From positions 682,001 through 746,000 of the forward strand of contig NZ_JBLKNW010000001.1 in NCBI RefSeq assembly GCF_051414035.1: a stretch of DNA of 64,000 nucleotides, read 5' to 3'. Positions 25,263 to 33,720 of this stretch are shown piece after piece. The translations under genes and the position numbers were made by a program. Each line of letters begins with the position of its first letter. Position 1 is the first letter of the stretch. The notes under the pieces were generated by a model. It had not been told where the DNA came from. It worked only from the letters and a program-made list of their open reading frames with translations, and did no database searches. This DNA comes from Halosimplex amylolyticum. GTDB taxonomy: Archaea; Halobacteriota; Halobacteria; Halobacteriales; Haloarculaceae.

Positions 25263-27554
25263 ATGACATCCGATGCACCTTCTCTCTTGCCCGGGGTAAT
25301 CAGGCGGTCGTACGCCGCTCGCCTCGGGGTAGCACTCGCGGTCGCGGTGGTGGTGATGGTCGGGTTCGGGGCCGTCATCAGCACCCAGGCCTCTGCGACG
25401 CTGCAAGACGACGTGAAAGGGGACCTGCAGACGCTCTCGGAGACGCGGACCGGCGAACTCGACTCGTGGCTCGGGAGCGTCGAGCGCGAAGCCGTCCTCA
25501 CCGCCAAACTGGAGACGATGCGCTCGGGCGACGGCGACGCCATCGATCGAGAACTCTCCGCGATCCTCGAATCGGGCTCCGTTCCGCCGGACGTCGTGGC
25601 GATCCACTATCTCGATACCGAGTCGATGATCTTCACCGAGAGCACCTCCGAGGACCTCGAAGGGGTGAGCCCGGCCGAACAGGGCGCGCCCTTCGCGACC
25701 GACCCGCCGACGTTCGACGGGCCGAACGACGCGTACGTCTCGGAGCCGTTCGAGGTGTCTGCGGTCGATCACCCGATCGTCGCCGTCGTGACGCCGGTGC
25801 CCGGCGCCGAGAACCGTGCGCTCGTCTTCATGACCGACATCGCGGCCCGCTCGGAAGCGCTCGCCGACGCCAACGCCGACACGTCGACCGTCGTGGTGAA
25901 CGCGGCCGGCGACTACGTCGCCCACCCGAACGCGAGCAAGATACTCACCGCCCACGACGGGGCCGGGATGGACCCCTCGATGATGGAACCCGGCCAGGCG
26001 ACGTTCACGGACAACGGGGAGATGCTCATGGCGAGCACGCGCATGGAGACCAAAGACTGGGTCGTGATGATCCACTCGGCGAAGTCGACGGCCTACGCGC
26101 TCGGGACGCAGATCAACTCCGACCTCGTCGGCATCGTCCTGCTGGCGATCATCAACCTCGGTCTCGTCGGCGTGACCATCGGGAGCAACACGATCATCTC
26201 CCTGCGTCGCGTGTCTGGGCGGGCCCAGGCGATGGCCGACGGCGACCTCGGGGTCGACCTCGCGACGACAAGGGAAGACGAGATCGGGACGCTGTATCGG
26301 TCGTTCCAGGACATGCGCGACTCGATCCGCGAGAAGGTGGCCGAGGCCGAATCGGCCCGTTCGGAGGCCGAGGACGCCCGCCAGCGCGCCGAACGGGAGG
26401 CCGCCGAGATGGAGTCGATGACGACGCACCTGGAGGCCAAGGCCACGGAGTACGGCGACGTCCTCGCGGCCGTGGCGGACGGCGACCTCACGCGCAGGGC
26501 GGACCCCGAGAGCGACAACGGGTCGATGCAGTCGGTCGGCCGGAGCATCAACGAGGCGCTCGACGCGCTCGAAGAGACGATCGCGCGGATGAAGTCCTTC
26601 GCCGGGGACGTCTCGGCGGCCAGTGACCAGGTCGGCGACAACGCCGAGCGGGTCGACCGGGCGAGCGAACAGGTGACCGACTCCATCTCGGAGATCTTCG
26701 ACGGCACCACGGAGCAGTCGAACCGCCTGGAGAACGCGGCCGGGGAGATGGAGAACCTCTCCGCGACGGCCCAGCAGGTCGCCTCCTCGGCCCAGGAGGT
26801 CGCGACGACCTCCCAGCAGGCCGCGGAGGTCGGCGAAGACGGTCGCGAGGCCGCCCAGCGCGCCATCGCGGAGATGGGCGCCATCGAGGGGGAGACCGAG
26901 GAGACGGTCACGGCGATCACCGATCTGGACGACGAACTCGACGAGATCGGCCAGATCGTGAGCGTCATCACGGAGATCGTCGAGCAGACGAACATGCTGG
27001 CGCTCAACGCCTCGATCGAGGCGGCCCACGCGGACGGCGACGGCGCCGGCTTCGCGGTCGTCGCCGACGAGATCAAGGGGCTGGCCGAGGAGACCAAGGA
27101 GGCCGCCGGCGACATCGAGGACCGGATCGACGGGATCCAGTCGCAGGCGAACGAGACGGTCGACCGGATGGAATCGACCAGCGAGCGCGTCACCGACGGC
27201 GTCTCCACCGTCGAGGAGGCCGTCGACGCCCTGGAGACCATCGTCGAGTACACCGAGGAGGTCGACACGGGCATCCAGGAGATCGACGACGCGACCGAGG
27301 AGCAGGCCCGCACCGCCCAGGAAGTCATGGGGACCATCGACGACCTGACGGCGATCAGTCAGCAGACCGCGACGGAGGCCGACACGGTGGCCGGGGCCGC
27401 CGACGACCAGTCCCGGTCGATCGACGAGGTCGCGACCTCGGCGCGGGACCTGCGCGAGCGGGCGGAGGAACTGGAGACTGCACTGTCGCGCTTCGAGACG
27501 CGAACGGGCGTCGAGGGCGCGGAATCGGCGACGACCGCGGCGACGGACGACTGA
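25263..27554 (+). CDS. htrII: Methyl-accepting phototaxis transducer (HtrII-like), partner of the sensory rhodopsin
   Basis: 763 residues. TM1 at about 20-42; extracytoplasmic Cache-like domain at 43-285; TM2 near 287-310; HAMP at 311-365 and a second HAMP-like segment (YGDVLAAVADGDLTRR, near 400); then a long coiled-coil signalling domain with the hairpin tip EQTNMLALNASIEAAHADGD, the CheA/CheW contact. It relays light signals from the rhodopsin encoded 2 nt downstream. The large outer domain, as in H. salinarum HtrII, suggests dual chemo- and photosensing. A box at GCTTTACAG (25230) precedes ATG 25263. Confidence 0.93.
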   Translation: MTSDAPSLLPGVIRRSYAARLGVALAVAVVVMVGFGAVISTQASATLQDDVKGDLQTLSETRTGELDSWLGSVEREAVLTAKLETMRSGDGDAIDRELSAILESGSVPPDVVAIHYLDTESMIFTESTSEDLEGVSPAEQGAPFATDPPTFDGPNDAYVSEPFEVSAVDHPIVAVVTPVPGAENRALVFMTDIAARSEALADANADTSTVVVNAAGDYVAHPNASKILTAHDGAGMDPSMMEPGQATFTDNGEMLMASTRMETKDWVVMIHSAKSTAYALGTQINSDLVGIVLLAIINLGLVGVTIGSNTIISLRRVSGRAQAMADGDLGVDLATTREDEIGTLYRSFQDMRDSIREKVAEAESARSEAEDARQRAEREAAEMESMTTHLEAKATEYGDVLAAVADGDLTRRADPESDNGSMQSVGRSINEALDALEETIARMKSFAGDVSAASDQVGDNAERVDRASEQVTDSISEIFDGTTEQSNRLENAAGEMENLSATAQQVASSAQEVATTSQQAAEVGEDGREAAQRAIAEMGAIEGETEETVTAITDLDDELDEIGQIVSVITEIVEQTNMLALNASIEAAHADGDGAGFAVVADEIKGLAEETKEAAGDIEDRIDGIQSQANETVDRMESTSERVTDGVSTVEEAVDALETIVEYTEEVDTGIQEIDDATEEQARTAQEVMGTIDDLTAISQQTATEADTVAGAADDQSRSIDEVATSARDLRERAEELETALSRFETRTGVEGAESATTAATDD

Positions 27555-27556
27555 CA

Positions 27557-28285
27557 ATGCTCGGACTCACAACCTGGTTCACCATCGGCACGCTCGGAAT
27601 GCTCGTCGGGACGGCCATGCTGGCCTACGGACTGACCCTCGTCCCGACGGAACGACGACGACAGCTCGGCCTCGCGGCGGTCGTGCCCGCGATCGCCGCG
27701 GTCGCCTACGGCCTCATGGCCCTCGGATTCGGCGGCCTGACCACCGCTGACGGTGCGACCGTCTTCGTCCCGCGGTACGTCGACTGGCTGCTCACCACCC
27801 CGATCCACGTCGCCATCATCGCGCTCGTCGTGGGCGCGTCGACCGGACTGATAGCCCGCCTGGCGACGCTCCAGGCGCTGACGATCGTCTTCGGGTTCGT
27901 CGGCGCGACGCTCGGTTCGCCGCTGAACTGGGCGCTGTACCTGGTCGGGAGCGCCTGCTTCGCGGGCGTCGTCTACCTCCTCTTCACCGACTGCGAGGCG
28001 CTCGCCGGCGACAGCGCCGACGACGTGGCCTCGCTCTTCCGGAAGCTGCGCTCGTTCGTCGTCGTCCTGTGGCTGATCTACCCGGTCATCTGGCTGCTCG
28101 CGCCGCCGGGCGTCGGGGCCATGGACACCGAGACCACGGCGCTCGTCGTCACCTACATCGACGTGGTGGCGAAGGTCGGGTTCGGCCTCATCGTCATCAA
28201 CGACTTCGCGAGCATGGCCGCGGCCAGCGACGACGTCGCCGACGTGGACGCGTCGATCGGCGACGGCCCGAACGCCGCGGACTGA
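27557..28285 (+). CDS. sopII: Sensory rhodopsin (SRII-like) photoreceptor
   Basis: 242 residues, seven helices, retinal Schiff-base lysine K206 (YIDVVAKVGFG). Counterion D76 in PRYVDWLLTTP with R73. The proton-donor position of pumps is I87 (no acid), which marks a sensor rather than a pump. Tyr175 and Tyr200 match SRII signalling residues Y174/Y199, but the SRII Thr204 position is Ala205. The N-terminus (MLGLTTWFTIGTLGMLVGT) is closest to known SRII. The gene follows the transducer after 2 nt, the conserved htr-sop order. Mediates light-directed movement through the Htr-CheA path. Confidence 0.92.
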   Translation: MLGLTTWFTIGTLGMLVGTAMLAYGLTLVPTERRRQLGLAAVVPAIAAVAYGLMALGFGGLTTADGATVFVPRYVDWLLTTPIHVAIIALVVGASTGLIARLATLQALTIVFGFVGATLGSPLNWALYLVGSACFAGVVYLLFTDCEALAGDSADDVASLFRKLRSFVVVLWLIYPVIWLLAPPGVGAMDTETTALVVTYIDVVAKVGFGLIVINDFASMAAASDDVADVDASIGDGPNAAD

Positions 28286-28319
28286 CTCCCGGACCGTTCT
28301 CTCGCTTCTCGAACCGACT

Positions 28320-28433
28320 CGACAGCGACGGCGGTCGTCGACAGAGACGGCCGTTGTCGACAGAGACGGCCGTTGTCGACAGAGACGGCCGTTGTCGACA
28401 GAGACGGCCGTCGTCGACAGAGACGGCCGTCGT
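28320..28433. repeat. Six tandem 19-bp repeats downstream of the rhodopsin gene
   Basis: Copies start at 28320, 28339, 28358, 28377, 28396 and 28415. The consensus is CGACAGAGACGGCCGTTGT; copies 5 and 6 have CGTCGT at the end, and copy 1 has two differences. Each junction makes a GTCGAC palindrome, and each unit an ACGGCCGT palindrome, so the array can form many short hairpins. It lies 35 nt after the sop stop and about 110 nt past the tfb stop, between convergent genes; it could serve as a bidirectional end region. Confidence 0.92.
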
Positions 28434-28541
28434 CGACGGCGAGAGCCGCCGCTCACCAGTCGGTGCGCGAAAAATGGAGTCGACGGCACCGGGCCGTCGG
28501 AGTCGGACGAACTGGGCCGGACGCCGGACAGCCGGCGCCGG

Positions 28542-29513
28542 TCAGTGGATGCCCATCGCTTCGATCTGCTCTTGATACCGGTTCCGGATGGTGACCTCGG
28601 TCACCTGTGCCACGTCGGCGACCTCGCGCTGGGTCTTCTTCTCGTTACACAGCAGGGAGGCGGCGTAGATGGCCGCGGCGGCGTAGCCGGTGGGGGACTT
28701 GCCCGAGAGCAGGCCCTTCTCGGCGGTGACGTCGATGATCTCGTTGGCCTTCGCCTGGACCTCCTCGCTGAGTTCGAGCTCGGAGACGAACCGGGGGACG
28801 TACTGCTTGGGGTCGACCGGCTCCATCTTCAGGCTGAGTTCCTGGGCGACGTAGCGATACGTACGCCCGATCTCTTTCTGTTCGACCCGCGAGACCTCCG
28901 AGACCTCTTCGAGGCTGCGCGGGATGTCCTCCTGCCGGCAGGCGGCGTACAGACAGGCGGTGGCGACGCCCTCGATGGACCGGCCGCGGATGAGGTCCTC
29001 GTCGAGCGCGCGGCGGTAGATGACCGACGCGACCTCACGTACCGAGCGCGGGACGCCCAGCGCGGAGGCCATCCGGTCGATCTCCGACAGCGCGAACTGG
29101 AGGTTGCGCTCGCCGGCGTCTTTCGTTCGAATCCGTTCCTGCCACTTTCGCAGGCGGTGCATCTGGCTCCGCTTCTCCGAGGACAGCGACCGCCCGTAGG
29201 CGTCCTTGTCCTTCCAGTCGATCTGGGTCGTCAGCCCTTTGTCGTGCATCGTCTGGGTGGTCGGCGCGCCCACCCGCGATTTCTCCTGTCGTTCGCTGTG
29301 GTTGAACGCTCGCCACTCGGGGCCGCGGTCGATGTTGCCCTCGTCGATGATGAGGCCGCAGTCCTCGCAGACTACCTCGCCGCCGTCCGCGCTCGTGACG
29401 AGCGCGGACGACTCGCATTCGGGGCACTCCTGATTTTCGGCCTGTTCGTCCGCTGTTTCCTCCTCTTTCTCCTGGGACTCCACGCGCTCGCGCTGGCGGC
29501 TCGGCCGTTCCAT
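28542..29513 (-). CDS. tfb: Transcription initiation factor TFB
   Basis: 323 residues. Zinc ribbon at about 30-60 (CPECESSALV...CEDCGLIIDEG), B-reader/linker with the conserved segment GPEWRAFNHSERQEKSRVG, then two cyclin folds (about 130-320) with GRSIEGVATACLYAACRQ and GKSPTGYAAAAIYAASL, the repeats that contact TBP and the BRE. It recruits RNA polymerase to promoters. Haloarchaea usually carry several TFB paralogues for different regulons. An open frame upstream adds 10 residues, but ATG 29513 is preceded by a CTATATAAG box only 4-13 nt away, so initiation may use a further TATA element. Confidence 0.96.
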   Translation of the reverse strand: MERPSRQRERVESQEKEEETADEQAENQECPECESSALVTSADGGEVVCEDCGLIIDEGNIDRGPEWRAFNHSERQEKSRVGAPTTQTMHDKGLTTQIDWKDKDAYGRSLSSEKRSQMHRLRKWQERIRTKDAGERNLQFALSEIDRMASALGVPRSVREVASVIYRRALDEDLIRGRSIEGVATACLYAACRQEDIPRSLEEVSEVSRVEQKEIGRTYRYVAQELSLKMEPVDPKQYVPRFVSELELSEEVQAKANEIIDVTAEKGLLSGKSPTGYAAAAIYAASLLCNEKKTQREVADVAQVTEVTIRNRYQEQIEAMGIH

Positions 29514-29570
29514 TGTTCTTATATAGACAAATTTTGGGGACACATAAACCCTTCGCCCGACTTCCGTCGC
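29514..29570 (-). promoter_or_regulatory. AT-rich promoter region of tfb
   Basis: On the minus strand a TATA-like TTTATGTG (29540-29550) and AAAATTTG precede CTATATAAG (29518-29527) and ATG 29513. The first box lies 27-37 nt from the start, the spacing for a leaderless or near-leaderless transcript; the second may be a downstream element or alternative box. Confidence 0.6.
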
Positions 29571-29724
29571 ATGTCAGACGACACATCGGCCGCAAGCGCA
29601 CATATTCGGTGCATCGTCGGTCGAATGCGGCGGATTCCCGGGTACGGTTCGACAGCGGACATCCGTCTGACATGCGGATGACGACGACGTTCCCCCCGGA
29701 GGGCGGCCGGTTCGTATTGCCCGC

Positions 29725-29849
29725 CCGATAGGACGGTTGCGCGCAGTGGCCGGTCGGGCGGCGGTTCGCAGCGGCCGATCGGACGACGGCACGCAGCGGC
29801 CGATCGGACGACGGCATGTAGCGGCCGATCGGACGACGGCGTGTAGCGG
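29725..29849. repeat. Five tandem 25-bp repeats upstream of tfb
   Basis: Copies start at 29725, 29750, 29775, 29800 and 29825. The last three share CCGATCGGACGACGGC, varying only in the following CACGCAG/CATGTAG/CGTGTAG; the first two are more diverged. Each contains the palindrome CCGATCGG or a variant. The array lies 210-335 nt upstream of tfb and 60 nt past the stop of the MaoC gene. Confidence 0.9.
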
Positions 29850-29907
29850 CGTCGATCGTCGCCCGTGAAAGGGCGCACGCAGACTCGCCAACTCCCTCGC
29901 GTCGGCA

Positions 29908-30369
29908 TTATTCGCGGCGTTTCACGAGGAACTTCATGTCGCCGGCGAACACCTCTTGATCGTCCTGGTTCGTCATCGAACTGTCGATGACGACGAGGCC
30001 GGCGTCGTCGCGGCTCGAGAGTTCCCGGGCCTCGGTCACCTCGAACTCGGCGGAGACGGTGTCGCCGGTGTAGACCGGCGCCGGGATGTCCATGTAGTTC
30101 ATCCCGAGGAAGGCCACGACGCGGCGTTCGAGGAAGCCACAGCGGTAGACGAAGCCCGTCGCCAGGATAAACGTCATCGGTCCTTGCGCGATGCGCTCGC
30201 CGAACGGACCGTCCGCGGCGTACTCCGCGTTCGTGTGCAACTCCGTCCAGTCGCCGGTGAACGCCGAGTGCATGACGAAGTCCGTCTCGGTGACCGTACG
30301 ACCGACGCTCTCGAATGTCTGGCCCGCTTCGAACTCCTCGAAGTACTGGGGCTCGTAACTATACGGCAT
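29908..30369 (-). CDS. MaoC-family (R)-specific enoyl-CoA hydratase-like protein
   Basis: 153 residues, a single hot-dog fold. The hydratase-type motif is DFVMHSAFTGDWTELHTNAEYA, in which Asp and His fit the (R)-hydratase D-x4-H pattern, and GERIAQGPMTFILATGF. It likely hydrates enoyl-CoA, or processes a related thioester, in fatty-acid or polyhydroxyalkanoate metabolism. It is divergent from the 3-hydroxyacyl-CoA dehydrogenase gene, with separate promoter boxes (GTTAAGC at 30394-30400 for this gene), so the two may form a functional pair. ATG 30369 matches leaderless spacing. Confidence 0.92.
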   Translation of the reverse strand: MPYSYEPQYFEEFEAGQTFESVGRTVTETDFVMHSAFTGDWTELHTNAEYAADGPFGERIAQGPMTFILATGFVYRCGFLERRVVAFLGMNYMDIPAPVYTGDTVSAEFEVTEARELSSRDDAGLVVIDSSMTNQDDQEVFAGDMKFLVKRRE

Positions 30370-30458
30370 ACGATACCTGTTAGCACGCCGATCGCTTAAC
30401 AGTCCAGGCCCGATCCGGGGCAACAACGCTTAATCGGGTCCGCACTCGCATGGGAAGT
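30370..30458. promoter_or_regulatory. Divergent promoters of the MaoC and hydroxyacyl-CoA dehydrogenase genes
   Basis: Two TTAA boxes, at 30394-30400 (minus gene, 25-31 nt from ATG 30369) and at 30428-30433 (plus gene, 26-31 nt from ATG 30459). Both fit leaderless haloarchaeal promoters and support the chosen starts. Confidence 0.65.
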
Positions 30459-31391
30459 ATGGACGTTGCCGTACTGGGCGCGGGCGCGACGGGTCGGGGT
30501 ATCGCGCAGTGCTGTGCCGCCGCTGGGCACGGCGTGACCCTCCACGACGACGACGCGAACGTCGTCATGGACGGGATCGACGCGGTCGAGGCCGGCCTGG
30601 ACGACGCCGTCGCCGCCGGCACCCTCGACGCAGACGCCCGCGACGACGCGGTCGAGCGCATCGAAGCCACGACGGGACTGGACGGTGCCGTCGCCGACGC
30701 GGACCTCGTCGTCGAGGCGACGGAGGCCGACCGCGCGGCCCGGCGGGACCTCTTCGCCGACGTCGAGGAGCGCGTGGGCGAGGAGACCCTCATCGCGACC
30801 AGCGGCGCCGCGGTGTCGGTCACGGCCGTCGCCGCGGGACTCAGGAACCCCGGTCGGGCGGTCGGGCTGCACTTCGTCGACCCGCCCGAGGCCCCGCTGG
30901 TCGAGGTCGTCGTCGCCGAACAGACGGCCGAACCCACGCGCGAGGCGGCGGTCTCCTTCGTCGACGGACTCGGCCGCGAGGCCGTCGTCGTCCGGGACAC
31001 GCCGGGCTTCGCGGCGACGCGGCTGGGCCTCGCGCTCGCCGTCGAGGCGATGCAGATGATCGACGAGCGGGCCGCCGGCGTCGAGGCGGTCGACCGCGCG
31101 ATGACGGTGGGACACGACCACCCCGTCGGGCCGCTCGCCGCCGCGGACGAGCGGGGGCTGGACGTGACGCTCGACGCGCTCGAACACCTCGCCGAGTCCC
31201 TCGGCGATCGGTTCACGCCGCCGCCGGTGCTACGGGAGAAGGTCGCCGCGGGGAACCTGGGTCGCAAGACCGGCGAGGGGTTCTACGTCTGGGAGGGCGG
31301 CGAGCCGGTCGAACCCGCCGACCCCGACCCGCGGCCGGACCTGCGCACCGAGAGCCCGGTCGACCCGGACGACGACGCCGACGGCGGATGA
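30459..31391 (+). CDS. 3-hydroxyacyl-CoA dehydrogenase (NAD-binding type)
   Basis: 310 residues. N-terminal Rossmann motif MDVAVLGAGATGRGIAQCCA; the middle contains LHFVDPPEAPLVEVV, the position where the family has HFFNP, and the C-terminal helical domain has TPGFAATRLGLALAVEAM and GRKTGEGFYVW. It oxidises 3-hydroxyacyl-CoA with NAD+ in beta-oxidation or butyryl-CoA metabolism. In HFDP the catalytic-site sequence is LHFVD, so the usual HF is kept but N is replaced by D. An alternative ATG lies at 30450. It overlaps the next gene by 4 nt. Confidence 0.88.
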   Translation: MDVAVLGAGATGRGIAQCCAAAGHGVTLHDDDANVVMDGIDAVEAGLDDAVAAGTLDADARDDAVERIEATTGLDGAVADADLVVEATEADRAARRDLFADVEERVGEETLIATSGAAVSVTAVAAGLRNPGRAVGLHFVDPPEAPLVEVVVAEQTAEPTREAAVSFVDGLGREAVVVRDTPGFAATRLGLALAVEAMQMIDERAAGVEAVDRAMTVGHDHPVGPLAAADERGLDVTLDALEHLAESLGDRFTPPPVLREKVAAGNLGRKTGEGFYVWEGGEPVEPADPDPRPDLRTESPVDPDDDADGG

Positions 31392-32038
31392 ACCGTCGGG
31401 ACGGGCGCGGACCGGGCGGGGACGCCGACGCCGACGACGAATGGTACGGGGAAGGCGAGTACCCGGACGACGTAGACTGGGAAGGGGACGCCGACGCGGA
31501 GACTCCGGACATGGGCGACCTGTTCGACGAACTCGCCGAGCTGGAGGAGACGGTCGACGGCCACGAGGAGCGCGAACAGGTCCGTGAGACCATGCGGATG
31601 ATGCGGGACGTGCAGGAGCCCGCGGTGTTCGGTCGCATCGTCTTCGGGTTCGACCGTAGCGACGCGGCCGAGGCGCTGCTGGGCTCGCTCCTGTTCGGGA
31701 TCCCGATGTTCGTCGAGGGCGGCACCCGGGAGGTCGGCGAGTTCATCGCGGCCCGGCCGGCCTTTTTCGTCCTGACCAACGCGCTCACCGTCGCGCTCGT
31801 GATCGGAATCCTCTACGTCGCGGACTTCCAGGACGTTCGAGTCCACAACCCCATCCTGGGCGTCCTCCCGCGGAAGTTCCTCGGTGTGCTCACCATCCCG
31901 CTGCTCACCGCGCTCGTCGTGATGACAGCCTGGGGGCGCGTCACCTGGGCAGAGCCCTGGTTCGCGATTTGCCAGGTCAGCGTCGCGCTCGTGCCGATGG
32001 CGATCGGGTCCGCCCTCGGCGACCTGCTGCCGGGGTGA
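31388..32038 (+). CDS. DUF2391-type integral membrane protein
   Basis: 216 residues. The first 60 are very acidic (DDEWYGEGEYPDDVDWEG) and cytosolic, followed by a short helix (EQVRETMRMMRDVQEPAVF) and four to five membrane segments beginning GSLLFGIPMFVEGG. The pattern matches DUF2391, a family of unknown function. It overlaps the 3-hydroxyacyl-CoA dehydrogenase stop by 4 nt (ATGA), so is translationally coupled, though no functional link is known. A short near-duplicate of its last codons (GGCGACCTTCTGCCGGGG at 32064-32081) lies just downstream. Confidence 0.82.
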   Translation: MNRRDGRGPGGDADADDEWYGEGEYPDDVDWEGDADAETPDMGDLFDELAELEETVDGHEEREQVRETMRMMRDVQEPAVFGRIVFGFDRSDAAEALLGSLLFGIPMFVEGGTREVGEFIAARPAFFVLTNALTVALVIGILYVADFQDVRVHNPILGVLPRKFLGVLTIPLLTALVVMTAWGRVTWAEPWFAICQVSVALVPMAIGSALGDLLPG

Positions 32039-32112
32039 GCCGCGTCAGGCTGTCCGCGCTCGGCGACCTTCTGCCGGGGTGCGGCCGCGGCCGGACTGTC
32101 AGCCCGGGTCGC

Positions 32113-32502
32113 TCAGTGTTCGACGAACTCGATCAGGATCCCGCCGGTCGACTCGGGGTGGAGAAACGCCACCTCGTGGCCCCACGCACCCGGCCGTGGC
32201 TCTTCGTCGATTAGTTCGACGCCGGCAGCCCGCGCGGCGTCGAGCGCGTCGCCGATGTCGTCGGTCCGGAGTGCGAGGTGGTGGATTCCGGCCCCACGCC
32301 GGTCGAGGTAGTTCGGGATCGGGCCCTGCGCGTCGGCCGTCGGTTCGAGCAGTTCGAGGAACCCGTTACCGAGGTCGAGGAAGGCGACTCGCAGGTCGCC
32401 GAAGGCCTCCTCGTGGGCGACCGAGGCGTCGAGAACGGTGCCGTACAGGTCGAGAAGCGCGTCGCGGTCGTCGGTCGCGATGCCGGCGTGGTCGAACTCC
32501 AT
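32113..32502 (-). CDS. mce: Methylmalonyl-CoA epimerase (VOC superfamily)
   Basis: 129 residues, two VOC modules. Metal ligands appear as H5 (FDHAGIA), the Glu in GNGFLELLEPT, the His in GIHHLALR and the C-terminal Glu in ILIEFVEH. It interconverts (S)- and (R)-methylmalonyl-CoA, linking propionyl-CoA carboxylase to methylmalonyl-CoA mutase, both encoded in the window. The mutase gene lies 3 kb downstream on the same strand, with other genes between, so they are not one operon. Length is typical for the family. Confidence 0.93.
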   Translation of the reverse strand: MEFDHAGIATDDRDALLDLYGTVLDASVAHEEAFGDLRVAFLDLGNGFLELLEPTADAQGPIPNYLDRRGAGIHHLALRTDDIGDALDAARAAGVELIDEEPRPGAWGHEVAFLHPESTGGILIEFVEH

Positions 32503-32607
32503 ACCGGCGCTTGGCCCGTCGAGGGCTTAATCCCGGCGTCGACCCGACGGGTACTCCGGCGCCGCCGTGGCGGGAGATTTACCCTCCGCGAGTCCGTCGG
32601 TACGGCC

Positions 32608-33711
32608 ATGACTCCCGAGGAACTCCGCGCGGACATGCCGGCGCTCGACGAGGCCATCTATCTCAACACCGGCGCCGGCGGGCCCAGCCCCCGTCGAGTC
32701 GTCGAGGCGACCGAGGCCGCCCTGGAGTACCACGAGTACGAGGCGCCCGCCGGCGCGGGCACCTACGGCGCGCTGTTCGAGTCGCTCGACGAGACGCGCG
32801 AGACGGTCGCCGACCACGTCGGCGTCGCTCCAGAATCGATCGCGCTCACCCAGAGCACGACCGACGGCATCGGCCGCATCGGCGCGGCGATGGAGTGGGA
32901 ACCCGGTGACGTCGTCGTCCGCACCGACCAGGAGCACCCGGCGGGGATCCTGCCGTGGGAGCGACTGCAGGCGTCCGCCGGTGTCGAGGTGCGCGTCGTC
33001 GAGGCGGCCGGAGGCCAGGTCGACCGCGACGAGTGGCGCGCGGCCGTCGACGGCGCGAAACTCGCGGTCTTCAGTTCGCTGTGCTGGACCGACGGCTGTC
33101 GCCTCCCCGTCGCGGAACTCACCGAGGTCGCCCACGAGTCCGGCGCTCGCGTGCTCGTCGACGCCGTCCAGTCCGTCGGACAGGCCCCCGTCGACTTCGA
33201 GGCATGGGGCGCCGACGCCGTCGCCGCCGCCGGGCACAAGTGGCTGCTCGCGCCCACCGGCACCGGCTTCCTCTACGTCGACGACGAGTTCGCCCGTTCG
33301 CTCGAACCCGCACAGGTCGGCTACATGAGCGTCGAGGACCCCGGGGCCGACCCGAGCGAACTGAAGCCCGACGCGCGCCGCTTCGAGACCGGGAGCGTCT
33401 CGCCGGTCCCCTACGCGGGCCTGCGAGAGGCCGTCGCGACCATCGAGGACGTCGGCTACGACACCGTAACCGACCGCGTCGAGCGGCTGACCGACCGGCT
33501 GAAAGCGGGACTCGGCGACCGGCTTGTCTCCGCCGAGGCGTACGAGTCCGGGCTGGTCTCGTTCGCGGCCGACGACCCCGTCGCGACCGCCGAGCGACTC
33601 GTCGACGAGGGTATCCGGGTGCGCGACATCCCGCTGACGGGCACCGTCCGCGTGTCCGTCCACGTCTTCAACACCGCCGACGACATCGACGCCCTGCTCG
33701 ACGCGCTCTGA
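32608..33711 (+). CDS. Class V aminotransferase / cysteine desulfurase-like enzyme
   Basis: 367 residues, PLP fold type I. N-terminal IYLNTGAGGPSPRRVVEA, cofactor site VLVDAVQSVGQAPVDF and the lysine in AAAGHKWLLAPTGTG. Residues after the lysine (GFLYVDDEF) match class V enzymes. No active-site cysteine loop typical of NifS/SufS is visible, so it may be an aminotransferase or selenocysteine-lyase-like rather than a true desulfurase. It stands alone, with repeat copy C directly downstream. Confidence 0.9.
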   Translation: MTPEELRADMPALDEAIYLNTGAGGPSPRRVVEATEAALEYHEYEAPAGAGTYGALFESLDETRETVADHVGVAPESIALTQSTTDGIGRIGAAMEWEPGDVVVRTDQEHPAGILPWERLQASAGVEVRVVEAAGGQVDRDEWRAAVDGAKLAVFSSLCWTDGCRLPVAELTEVAHESGARVLVDAVQSVGQAPVDFEAWGADAVAAAGHKWLLAPTGTGFLYVDDEFARSLEPAQVGYMSVEDPGADPSELKPDARRFETGSVSPVPYAGLREAVATIEDVGYDTVTDRVERLTDRLKAGLGDRLVSAEAYESGLVSFAADDPVATAERLVDEGIRVRDIPLTGTVRVSVHVFNTADDIDALLDAL

Positions 33712-33720
33712 ATATTCAGG

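Noticed and set aside
28320..28433. Possible CRISPR array (19-bp units)
   Set aside because: Units are directly adjacent with no spacers.
29519..29908. Minus-strand open frames across the 25-bp repeats
   Set aside because: They read the tandem repeats in different frames; none has similarity or a promoter in the right place.
32039..32085. Short near-duplicate of the end of the DUF2391 gene
   Set aside because: About 18 bp (GGCGACCTNCTGCCGGGG) is too short to be a gene remnant of interest; probably a small local duplication.
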